From the NCBI GenBank assembly GCA_032158295.1, contig CM063248.1, positions 23,168,345 to 23,232,344 of the forward strand: a stretch of DNA of 64,000 bases, read 5' to 3'. Within the stretch, counting starts at the first letter, position 1. Each line of letters opens with the position of its first letter. Of the stretch, positions 37,701-49,700 are shown in pieces. The DNA is from Pycnopodia helianthoides (Eukaryota; Echinodermata; Asteroidea; Forcipulatida; Asteriidae). The notes under the pieces were generated by a model. That model saw only the letters and a list, made by a program, of their open reading frames with translations, had not been told where the DNA came from and did no database searches. The position numbers and the translations under genes were made by a program.

Positions 37701-40700
37701 ATACCTTTTATTTTGTACCAGGTTGGTCTTCTAGGGATTCAGATGATCTGGACTCGAGATGCTCAGGAAGCATTGACTAATGCTAAATATGATCGCAAGG
37801 TCATGCAGCAAACCAACCAAGCATTCCTTGAGCTGCTGAATCTTCTAATTGAGCAAACTACACGTACCCTCTCTAAGGTGGAGAGAAGGAAGTTTGAGAC
37901 TCTTATCACCATCCATGTGCACCAGAGAGACATCTTTGATGACCTGGTGAGGTTTTTGATATATTTGTCAGTATTAATAATGATACTGAGTTCTTATATA
38001 GCGCTTTATCACAGCAATTGGCGTCTCAAAGCGCTCAGTATTTTTTCTTGCAAAGTATGTGGAGCTATGTTTTGAAGTATGAGACCTGTTGCTTTACATA
38101 GCACCATGTAATGGTTTACAAGGTGCTGTGGCGCAATATGCTGCCAATCAAACCAGGAACACCGGGGCAAACCCCTTCTCTTTAAGATAAGTGTAACTGG
38201 GTTCTTTTACGTGCATTACACAACACACGGGACCCACGGCTTTACGTCCCATCCCAAGGACGCAGCAATGATGGTTAAGTGTCTTGCTTAAGGACACAAG
38301 TGTCCTGACCGGGACTCGAACCCACACTCTGCTGATCAGAAACACCAGAGCCTGAGTACGGTGTTCTTATCCGCTCGGCCACGACACGCCATTTCAGATG
38401 CCTTCTGAGAAATATCAGTTTGAATTTATTGTTTTAATGTGCATTAAATTGATGCACAGTGTTAATATCTTTTCAATCTTTTGGTAAATAAACATTAAAG
38501 AAAGAATTAATTTTGTTGTTTTACTCTTTGGCAGGAAAATTTTGTTAGTTTTAAAACACAGTTTTAAAAGCTGTTTGAATTGGTGTAAAGTGATAGATTT
38601 GACCTGTAATTTTAACAACACTGTTTTTTTTCACTAGGTGAGAATGCACATAAAGACTCCTGCTGATTTGAATGGCTGAAACAGACTCGTTTCTATTTCA
38701 ATGAAGACAATGATAAGATGTTGGTTTCTATCACTGATGTAGACTTCTTGTATCAGAATGAGTTTCTTGGATGTACAGAACGTCTTGTCATCACTCCTTT
38801 AACAGACAGGTAAACTCAAGGGAATAATTTAATGTACATGAAGCTGTAATTTGTGTAAGTGTTTTTGTGAAGTCAATAGAAAGGTGTGTTACAATTTGTT
38901 CTGGTTTTTTTTTGTTATTGTATAATGCATTGGGGTCATGCTCTTTAACTTTGCAATATGAAATATTCTTTACAACAAAACAGTATTTTCATTGAAGTTT
39001 CAGAACAAATAACATTGCTATTGGTGTTATTTTTCTAGATGTTACATCACTTTGTCTCAAGCTCTGGGTATGAGCATGGGAGGTGCTCCGGCAGGTCCTG
39101 CTGGTACTGGTAAGACAGAGACAACTAAAGACATGGGTAGAGCATTAGGCAAGTATGTAGTTGTCTTCAATTGCTCAGATCAGATGGATTACAGAGGTCT
39201 TGGACGTATCTACAAAGGACTTGCACAATCTGGTAGCTGGGGTTGCTTTGATGAATTTAATCGTATTGACTTGCCAGTGCTTTCAGTGGCAGCGCAACAG
39301 ATTGCCATTGTCTTGACAGCAAAGAAAGAACGTAAGAAGAGATTCATCTTCACCGACGGTGACACTGTGGAACTAAATCCAGAGTTTGGACTCTTCCTTA
39401 CAATGGTAAATACTTTAAAACAAAACTTAACTTTGTTGTGACTAATCACTTTGTACCAAATTTGATTAAAATTATAATTGCCCTAAATGTCAACAGTACT
39501 TGGATTTTTTATGACACAAATTGTCAAAGTGACACAAAGTGACAACATTTTTAGTTTATAAATGAATTTTGGGGGTTAAACAACAACAAATTGACTAGAG
39601 CGGGACTTGAACATCCGACCTCCGGATTAACGTGCCGGTGCTCTACCAACTGGGCTATGCGGTCTCCCTACTTTGTTAACATCTTTGTTTAGGGAAGCCA
39701 TACAACCATGTAGCCAGGGATCACACCCAAGTTACAATACAACCTGGGAAATGGCAGCAGATGAATCATCTTAAGGGAGCATGGATAAATGATGTCACGG
39801 GCACAGCCACGATCTGACGCGATCCTTCGCGTGCAAGCTCAAACAAAAGAAAACCCACTCAGTGTCATGAACTGTCACGCGTTCTTTTGCAATCAGGAAG
39901 AATCGCTGTATAACAAAGGAACAATGGTGTCGGCCAAATGCAACTGCGTAATTATAATCGGCTTACTAGATAAACCCTAGCTTTTTTCCCCGCAATAAGT
40001 CTACTGTCGTTTCAATTGAAAAAATAGAATCCATGTAAACGATAATTATTGTATTTTCGGCCTGGTATATTTTAATGTGTTTTTTTTTAAGTAAAAAATA
40101 ATCAACCCATAGCCTTTTTCCCGCAATAAGTCTACTCTCGTTTTAATTGAAAACAAATATAATCCACGTAAACGGAAATTGTATTTCCGGCCTGCTTCAT
40201 ACATATAGTTTTGCATCTCTAGCTATCAGTTGCAGAACGTGTCACCAGCTCTGATATACCATCTCTAGCTATCAGTTGCAGAACGTGTCACCAGCTCTGA
40301 TATACCAATGAAAAAAAAAGTTCAACTTTTCAAGAATAACATACTTGTAGTAGTATTGTAGCATGTACTTGTAGCATATTGGCTTTCGCAAACTCAAAGA
40401 TTGACCGTATATGTCTTCAACCCATTGACAATTTTTGAATGACTGCGTGCTGTCACGCGTCGGCATGCGCGCGAACACGTTCTTAATTTATCTATGGTCC
40501 CTAAGGGGATGCAACTTTTTATTTCAAGTACCAAATAAAAAACCTTGATATATAAATGAGCTTGTTTAACATCTTTACTGTTTTTTCTTTTTCCTTATTA
40601 ATGTCATCAGAACCCTGGTTATGCTGGTCGTCAGGAGCTGCCTGAGAATCTCAAGATCAATTTCCGTACAGTAGCTATGATGGTACCAGATAGACAGATT

Positions 40701-43700
40701 ATTATACGTGTCAAGCTAGCTAGCTGTGGTTTCATGGAGAATATTATTCTTGCTCGCAAGTTCTATACCCTGTACAAGCTGTGTGAGGAACAGTTGACCA
40801 AACAGGTACAGTATTCTGATATAAAATCTCTCTTTTTGAATTATGTGTGGTTTTGAGGAGAATAGAAAGTCAACGTTTAAATCTGTATCCTCAATTCATC
40901 ATCAGGAGTATTCCAAAGATATATTTCACATGATGTAACTACCTTATTGCAAACCTTTAATCATGTGACTATACATTAGTATGACTCTTGTGTATTTCTG
41001 TAGGCTGAATGATATGTGTGTGTACCATCTTAGGGATAATGTTAATCAAAGTGCAAGTTAATCTGCATAAATTCCTTTTTGTTTTGGGGAATAGACCAAT
41101 CCGTTAGCCCCCCCCCACAGCGACTGTCTATTACCAGTCGCCCATGTGAGTAGTGGTGACAATACAAGTGTTTTTTCACTGGCTCCAACTCCATACACAA
41201 GAGACAGGACACAGCAGCCCAAATAATATAAAATTATTAACAATTTTTAAGAGAATTTTCAGTGTCCGGTTTTGGGGGATGTTTTCCAAATTAGTTAAAG
41301 CCTGTTATCATAAAGCAGGGAAAAAAGTGAACTGTAAATCATAGCACAGTTGTGTTTGACATACCAGATTCCTACCAATGTGATTCTTATATGCAAAATG
41401 CACATTCTTCCAAGAGATTATATGTCTTGAATTGGAAGTAAAGCTTTCTCACTGGTGTAGCTAGTAATTATGACATCTTGTTGTCATATTTTAGGTTCAT
41501 TATGACTTTGGTTTACGTAACATCTTGTCTGTTCTACGTACCCTTGGAGCATCTAAGCGTGCTAACCCTACAGACAGTGAGAGTACTATTGTTATGCGAG
41601 TTCTCAGGGATATGAACCTCTCTAAACTGGTAAGTTAACAAGCTTCTATATTGTCATTTAGACAAATCGTTTATTTTCACAATTGATTTCAAACTTGTGT
41701 CTGTTCTGGCACAAGACAAATGTAATCATGAATATTCATACCAATTTCATGCATATTCAGGTTGATGAGGATGAGTCTGGTTCTTGTAGAAATTTACACT
41801 GTGTTAGATGTTAGTAATCAGACTAATTAACCAATATAATAATAAATATTCATATCTTTTACTTGCTTAATCAGGCTGACAAGGATGAACTTGGACTCTT
41901 GTAGTAATCTACATAGGCACAAAACAAAATTCTTCTAGATGTTAATAATCGGACTAGTTAACCATTTTAACAATGAATACTCATATTTATTTCATGCATA
42001 TTTAGGTTGATGAGGATGAGCCTTTGTTCTTGTCACTCATCAATGATCTGTTTCCGGGTATCACATTAGACAAGGCTGGATACCCTGAGTTAGAGACAGC
42101 TATTACATTAAGAGTGGAAGAGGCAGGACTTATTAACCATCCCGCATGGTGTCTCAAACTCATTCAGGTATGGTCTAATATGATCTTCATTCTTACAACG
42201 AAATTTAATGAATCTTGAAGAATAAATTTGAAGTCCCTAACCAGGTACCTCCTCAATTACTACCTTTACAATTTTGGGAGTCAGGTGCCCTCTTGTGTTT
42301 GTGAAGTGTGCATTTAAGTCGATATGGTTTGCAGGTAGATACACACCATATCAATTGATTCCCAAAATGGCCGACTATCATACAGTCGATGCAAGGAGTC
42401 AATGGTTTATGGCAGATATCACAGATGTTTTTTTAACTTAGTAAACTCAATAGACTGTGCAAGTCTCGGGCGAGACTTACACAGTCTATTCCAAACTCCC
42501 TGAAGTCATCTTTTTATCATATGAATGTTTAATCCTTTGTATTTCATCAGCTGTTTGAAACCCAACGAGTTCGTCACGGCATGATGGCTCTTGGACCATC
42601 TGGTGCAGGTAAAACCTGTTGTATTCACATGTTAATGAAGGCCATGTCAGACTGTGGTGAACCTCACAGGGAGATGAGAATGAACCCTAAAGCCATAACA
42701 GCACCTCAGATGTTTGGCCGGTTAGATGTTGCTACTAACGACTGGACAGATGGAATATTCTCTACACTGTGGAGACGAACACTCAGGGCTAAGAAAGGTG
42801 AGAGTAAAATGCTTGCCCATCCTCAGTGCTTGTACAGTCTTTGTCAACTAGGCTTTGAGAAAGACTCTGCTAGGGTCAAAACGTGGGTCCATCTTAATCC
42901 TAGTACAGTCTTTGTCAACTAGGCTTTGAGAAAGACTCTGCTAGGGTCAAAACGTGGGTCCATCTTAATCCTAGTACAGTCTTTGTCAACTAGGCTTTGA
43001 GAAAGACTCTGCTAGGGTCAAAACGTGGGTCCATCTTAATCCTAGTACAGTCTTTGTCAACTAGGCTTTGAGAAAGACTCTGCTAGGGTCAAAACGTGGG
43101 TCCATCTTAATCCTAGTACAGTCTTTGTCAACTAGGCTTTGAGAAAGACTCTGCTAGGGTCAAAACGTGGGTCCATCTTAATCCTAGTACAGTCTTTGTC
43201 AACTAGGCTTTGAGAAAGACTCTGCTAGGGTCAAAACGTGGGTCCATCTTAATCCTAGTACAGTCTTTGTCAACTAGGCTTTGAGAAAGACTCTGCTAGG
43301 GTCAAAACGTGGGTCCATCTTAATCCTAGTACAGTCTTTGTCAACTAGGCTTTGAGAAAGACTCTGCTAGGGTCAAAACGTGGGTCCATCTTAATCCTAG
43401 TACAGTCTTTGTCAACTAGGCTTTGAGAAAGACTCTGCTAGGGTCAAAACGTGGGTCCATCTTAATCCTAGTACAGTCTTTGTCAACTAGGCTTTGAGAA
43501 AGACTCTGCTAGGGTCAAAACGTGGGTCCATCTTAATCCTAGTACAGTCTTTGTCAACTAGGCTTTGAGAAAGACTCTGCTAGGGTCAAAACGGGGTCCA
43601 TCTTAATCCTAGTACAGTCTTTGTCAACTAGGCTTTGAGAAAGACTCTGCTAGGGTCAAAACGTGGGTCCATCTTAATCCTAGTACAGTCTTTGTCAACT

Positions 43701-46700
43701 AGGCTTTGAGAAAGACTCTGCTAGGGTCAAAACGTGGGTCCATCTTAATCCTAGTACAGTCTTTGTCAACTAGGCTTTGAGAAAGACTCTGCTAGGGTCA
43801 AAACGTGGGTCCATCTTAATCCTAGTACAGTCTTTGTCAACTAGGCTTTGAGAAAGACTCTGCTAGGGTCAAAACGTGGGTCCATCTTAATCCTAGTACA
43901 GTCTTTGTCAACTAGGCTTTGAGAAAGACTCTGCTAGGGTCAAAACGTGGGTCCATCTTAATCCTAGTACAGTCTTTGTCAACTAGGCTTTGAGAAAGAC
44001 TCTGCTAGGGTCAAAACGTGGGTCCATCTTAATCCTAGTACAGTCTTTGTCAACTAGGCTTTGAGAAAGACTCTGCTAGGGTCAAAACGTGGGTCCATCT
44101 TAATCCTAGTACAGTCTTTGTCAACTAGGCTTTGAGAAAGACTCTGCTAGGGTCAAAACGTGGGTCCATCTTAATCCTAGTACAGTCTTTGTCAACTAGG
44201 CTTTGAGAAAGACTCTGCTAGGGTCAAAACGTGGGTCCATCTTAATCCTAGTACAGTCTTTGTCAACTAGGCTTTGAGAAAGACTCTGCTAGGGTCAAAA
44301 CGTGGGTCCATCTTAATCCTAGTACAGTCTTTGTCAATTAGGCTTTGAGAAAGACTCTGCTAGGGTCAAAACGTGGGTCCATCTTAATCCTAGTACAGTC
44401 TTTGTCAACTAGGCTTTGAGAAAGACTCTGCTAGGGTCAAAACGTGGGTCCATCTTAATCCTAGTACAGTCTTTGTCAACTAGGCTTTGAGAAAGACTCT
44501 GCTAGGGTCAAAACGTGGGTCCATCTTAATCCTAGTACAGTCTTTGTCAACTAGGCTTTGAGAAAGACTCTGCTAGGGTCAAAACGTGGGTCCATCTTAA
44601 TCCTAGTACAGTCTTTGTCAACTAGGCTTGAGAAAGACTCTGCTAGGGTCAAAACGTGGGTCCATCTTAATCCTAGTACAGTCTTTGTCAACTAGGCTTT
44701 GAGAAAGACTCTGCTAGGGTCAAAACGTGGGTCCATCTTAATCCTAGTACAGTCTTTGTCAACTAGGCTTTGAGAAAGACTCTGCTAGGGTCAAAACGTG
44801 GGTCCATCTTAATCCTATGTACAGTCTTTGTCAATAGGCTTTGAGAAAGACTCTGCTAGGGTCAAAACGTGGGTCCATCTTAATCCTAGTACAGTCTTTG
44901 TCAACTAGGCTTTGAGAAAGACTCTGCTAGGGTCAAAACGTGGGTCCATCTTAATCCTAGTACAGTCTTTGTCAACTAGGCTTTGAGAAAGACTCTGCTA
45001 GGGTCAAAACGTGGGTCCATCTTAATCCTAGTACAGTCTTTGTCAATTAGGCTTTGAGAAAGACTCTGCTAGGGTCAAAACGTGGGTCCATCTTAATCCT
45101 AGTACAGTCTTTGTCAACTAGGCTTTGAGAAAGACTCTGCTAGGGTCAAAACGTGGGTCCATCTTAATCCTAGTACAGTCTTTGTCAACTAGGCTTTGAG
45201 AAAGACTCTGCTAGGGTCAAAACATTGAGCCATTGGCACCTGTTGTATTTCTGTTTAGATTACAAACTGATAAAATAATAAATCAAGTTAATTGTGTATT
45301 TTTCTTTCAGGGGAACATGTATGGCTTGTTCTTGATGGACCAGTAGATGCTATTTGGATTGAGAATCTAAACTCTGTATTAGATGACAACAAAACATTGA
45401 CTTTAGCTAATGGTGACCGTATACCAATGGCTCCAAACTGTAAGATTGTTTTTGAGCCTCATAACATTGATAATGCGTCACCAGCTACAGTCTCTCGTAA
45501 TGGTATGGTGTACATGAGTTCTTCAGGTCTTAACTGGAAACCTATTCTGGATGTAAGTTGTTTCAGTGCAAACACATTTATTGCAAAGTTTGTCTAATGC
45601 AGAGTTATTTTTCGTTTTAAAAAAAGAAAACCAAATCCCAACTTTAAGTTACCCTTTTACCCTGTAAAGACATTTCTTTCTTCTAAAAAGTGCACAGTTA
45701 TGTTAGTATTGTTTCATTCTTATCATTTCCTCTGTACATTAACTTTTTATTGGGTATGTTGTTTTCAGGGATGGCTGATGAAACGTAACATGCAGGAAGC
45801 TGAGATCATACGCAATCTCTTTGAAAAATCCTTCCCTCAAATCTACACCTTTGCCCTGCAGAATTTGGTCTTTAAGATGGATGTTTTGGAATGCATGACA
45901 ATAGCGCAGGTAAGAATTAAACAGGAATCATGTTCTTTTACAGGTAGGGTCATACTTTGGTAATGATCCTGAAAAGAGTGAAATTTTCCCCGGAAAGCAT
46001 ACTTGTTATAAAGATGGATAAGATGTTCTTGATAAAAACATTGTGGTGAATTTTATTGTATCTTTCTACATAATTTTGCCTTTAAATAAACATTACCTTG
46101 ACAACAAACAAACAATGACCATAACGATAAATCACTCTCAATTTTGTTTTTGTCATTAACATGTAATGTATAAATTTACCAAGACATTGTTTGTATTTAT
46201 GGTCATTATTTATCGTAATTACTTATGGTCATGATTGTAATTATTCCATTTGCATTTACTTCCTTTTATCTCCTAGGCCATTAACCTTCTTCAGGGACTC
46301 ATACCAAACAAAGATGAGAAAGATAGTGGAGGTTGCCCTCCTGACCACCTGGAGAAGCTGTACGTCTTTGTGGTCATGTGGAGTGTAGGTGCAATACTGG
46401 AGTTGGAAGACCGTAGTAAGATTCAAGATTTCATTGTGAGTCACCAAGAATTTACTCTCAATCTACCTACGTTAACACCGGGCACAGAGGAAACCATCTT
46501 CGATTACTTTGTGGACAATGATGGTGAGTCATTAGTATGAATGGATTTAGTAATCTATCTACTTAAAAGCAAAACTAGTGATGACAAGTGTATTCCAGAT
46601 AGGAAGTGTACTCAACAGAAAAAATCTTTACAGCGTGTTTGAAAGGAGCATGAAATCATTGGATAGTATGAATTGATAAATTAAAACAGATTTTAAAGTT

Positions 46701-49700
46701 TGCATGATCTTTTGTTTGTGTAATCTACTATAAAGACAGATCATGAAATCAATGGGTGGTATGAATTCATGAAAGCTTGTATGATCTTTTGTTTTTGTAT
46801 AGGTTCATGGAAACACTGGAACTCCAGAGTAGAGGATTGGATCTATCCTTCAGACTCTACACCAGAGTATGGTTCTATCCTTGTACCGAATGTAGACAAT
46901 GTACGAACAGATTTCCTCATCCATACTGTTGCCAAACAGAGCAAGGTAAGTAGTGATTGGTAGATTTATGTGTCGTCGGTTTCAAATTCACTCAATTCTT
47001 TTGATTGCCTTGCTCATACATATTAAGTAAGTAGCAGCAGTCTAATAAATGAATGCTTTTCTTTGTATGTGAGATGCTGCTTTTATGTTTTATCATTAAT
47101 TATATTGTTCTAACCACTGGATAGTGGTTTGGGACTTTTCTTTGTTAGATTCTTTATAGATTTTGTGATATGGTGAACATTCATTTAATTGTGAATCTTG
47201 TTTATTTTGTGCAGCCCATCTTACTGATTGGTGAGCAGGGTACAGCTAAGACGGTAATGATAAAAGGTTATATGTCAAAATATAACCCAGAGGAACACAT
47301 GGGAAAGAGCTTCAACTTCTCTTCTGCAACTACTCCTCTTATGTTTCAGGTATTACAGTGTGGAATGAGACGGGGTCATAGGGGTTGTACACCTGACTAG
47401 AAATTGGTCATAGGGTTGTACAACTTACTAGAAACTGGTTTAGACAGTGTTGCCTTGTGTTATGAGCTCAGTTGCCCTTGAACCAATTTCATTTGTACTA
47501 GGTTTTAACCATGCATTTAGAACCCAGAAACATGTTTATATGAAGGTGGTGAGTTTTGAATTGATAGTGATGACTTTTTCATGTAAGGAGAGAAAGAGTG
47601 TGTAATAAAAAAATTGGCCCAACACAATGTGGAAGAACAAATAAAAACATAATATTTAGTTGTTTATAAGAATACGGTCCATTCTATCACAAATGTGATG
47701 CTAATTTTGCTTCTACCAGCTACTGAAATAAACTCAGTTGTACTTCTACTCACTATTGAACAGCACTTCAACTTCTTATGTTGTACAATGACATTCCATT
47801 CCATTGCAGAGAACCATAGAGAGTTATGTTGACAAACGCATGGGAAACACATTCGGCCCACCTGCAGGTAAAAAGATGACAGTGTTTGTTGATGATATCA
47901 ACATGCCAATCATCAATGAGTGGGGAGATCAGGTACGAATACTACAATCTTGTAGGAACAATGTATACTTGGATATCTGGTTTAATTTGTAAAAATATTA
48001 ATGGATTGTATGGTTTTGGTTTGTGGAAACAACATCTGGTGTTATCTACTTTTGTTGAGTGGAATTAAGTTATGATAAGCTATTTGTCTACTTCTGCGTG
48101 TAGAATTTATTTAATTAGTTATCATTGGAGACTGATTTGCTAGGTACCAGCAGACTTACTGGGTGTGGTTTTTTCATTGTATTAGTAAGTCTAAATATGG
48201 CCATATTTTCACAAACAATTGATTCACTGGTAATTCTGCTGCTACCTAGTACCCCTCCCAAAGTATCAAACTGTAATTAGAGATTTAAATTATCTCAACC
48301 CATGGGACTTAAAAATAGAACTCATTAAACATCTTATCTTAAATTAAGCATATCTTAAACATCTTATCTTAAATTAAGCATTCAAACTTTAAAAGCTTCC
48401 ACAAACTGTAAACAAAAATAAACACTGAACTAGTCAATCATTATTTGAATTAATAAGTGGTAAAAATTAAGTTACCTGGTGTTAGAGACCAGCAGATAAG
48501 ATACAACCGCAAAGAGTTTTGACTAAGATTATTTATATTGATCATTTGTACACTAGATCACCAATGAGATTGTGCGGCAAATGATGGAATTTGGTGGTTT
48601 TTACAATCTGGAGAAACCTGGAGACTTTACAATCATTGCTGATATTCAGATGATGGCTGCTATGATCCAACCTGGTGGTGGGCGTAACGACATCCCTCAA
48701 CGTCTTAAGAGAGAGTTTTCTGTCTTCAACTGTACCTTGCCATCTAATTCATCTATTGATAAGATCTTTGGTAAGTAGTTCTGGAATCAGAAGTGATTGC
48801 CTCAAGATGCTTGCTTCACTTACAGAGCATGCCTTTTGACAAACTTCATTCCAATGCATGCCTTGTGACAACCTCATTCCAGACCATGCCTTGTGACAAC
48901 CTCATTCCAGGGCTGCCTTGTGACAACCTCATTCCAGGCATGCCTTGTGACAACCTCTTTACAATGCATGTCTTTGTGACAACCTCATTCCAGAGCATGC
49001 CTTGTGACAACCTCATTCCAGAGCATGCCTTGTGACAACCTCATTCCAGAGAATGCCTTGTGACAACCTCATTCCAGAGAATGCCTTGTGACAACCTCTT
49101 TACAATGCATGTCTTTGTGACAACCTCATTCCAGAGCATGCCTTGTGACAACCTCATTCCAGAGAATGCCTTGTGACAACCTCTTTACAATGCATGTCTT
49201 TGTGACAACCTCATTCCAGAGCATGCCTTGTGACAACTCATTCAGAGCATGCCTTGTGACAACCTCATTTCAGAGAATGCTTGGTGACAACCTCATTCCG
49301 GAATGCCTTGTGACAACTACTTACAATGCATGTCTTTGTGACAACCTCATTCCAGAGCTTGTTGTGACAACCTATTCCAGATGAATGCCTTGTGACAACT
49401 CTTTACAAGCATGTCTTTGTGACAACCTCATTCGAGCATGCTTGGACAACTCATTCCAGAGCATGACTTGTGACATAACCTTTAGCTGCATGTTTTATGA
49501 AGCTCATTCCAGAGCATGCTTGTGACAACTCATTCCAGAAATGCCTTGTGACACCTCTTTACATGCATGTCGGTTGTGACAACTCAATTCCATGAGGCCA
49601 ATTGTGTGAACAACCCTCTCATTGCAGAGCTGCTTGAGGACAACCTCATTTCACAGAATAGCTAGGGGTGTATGATATTGTCAAGCCATTACACAACTGC

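Larger units (their letters stand above)
30084..38809 (+). pseudogene. DNAH5 exons 14-25, copy 2 (duplicate with two frameshifts)
   Basis: Near-identical second copy of the linker exons: 30084-30419, 31283-31518, 31643-31861, 32017-32317, 33589-33829, 34248-34447, 34933-35086, 35356-35519, 36079-36286, 37199-37360, 37722-37946 and 38638-38809. Every splice site is kept. Two exons are one base short compared with copy 1. Exon 17' lacks an A near 32267 (TGGGCGATG against TGGGCAGATG) and reaches TAG at once. Exon 25' lacks one T near 38667 (GATTTGAA against GATTTTGAA) and reaches TGA. Introns differ by scattered substitutions and indels and by one extra VNTR unit in intron 22. Because the damage is reciprocal with copy 1, this is most likely the other haplotype joined in tandem by the assembler; a true duplication remains possible. 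Confidence 0.8.
29230..39129 (+). repeat. Tandem duplication, copy 2 (~9.9 kb)
   Basis: Second copy in direct orientation. Differences from copy 1 include scattered substitutions, small indels (for example around 33265 and 34030), one extra ~92-bp VNTR unit near 36990-37080, an extra C at the junction (TACCCCGCC), and the two exon frameshifts. Copy 2 continues into an intact exon 26. Confidence 0.95.

Noticed and set aside
42832..45223. CRISPR-like array
   Set aside because: Units are contiguous without unique spacers and lie in an intron of an animal gene; this is a minisatellite.
48793..49384. Frames with repeated [12 protein letters not shown] phrases
   Set aside because: They are products of the 28-bp minisatellite in intron 37.
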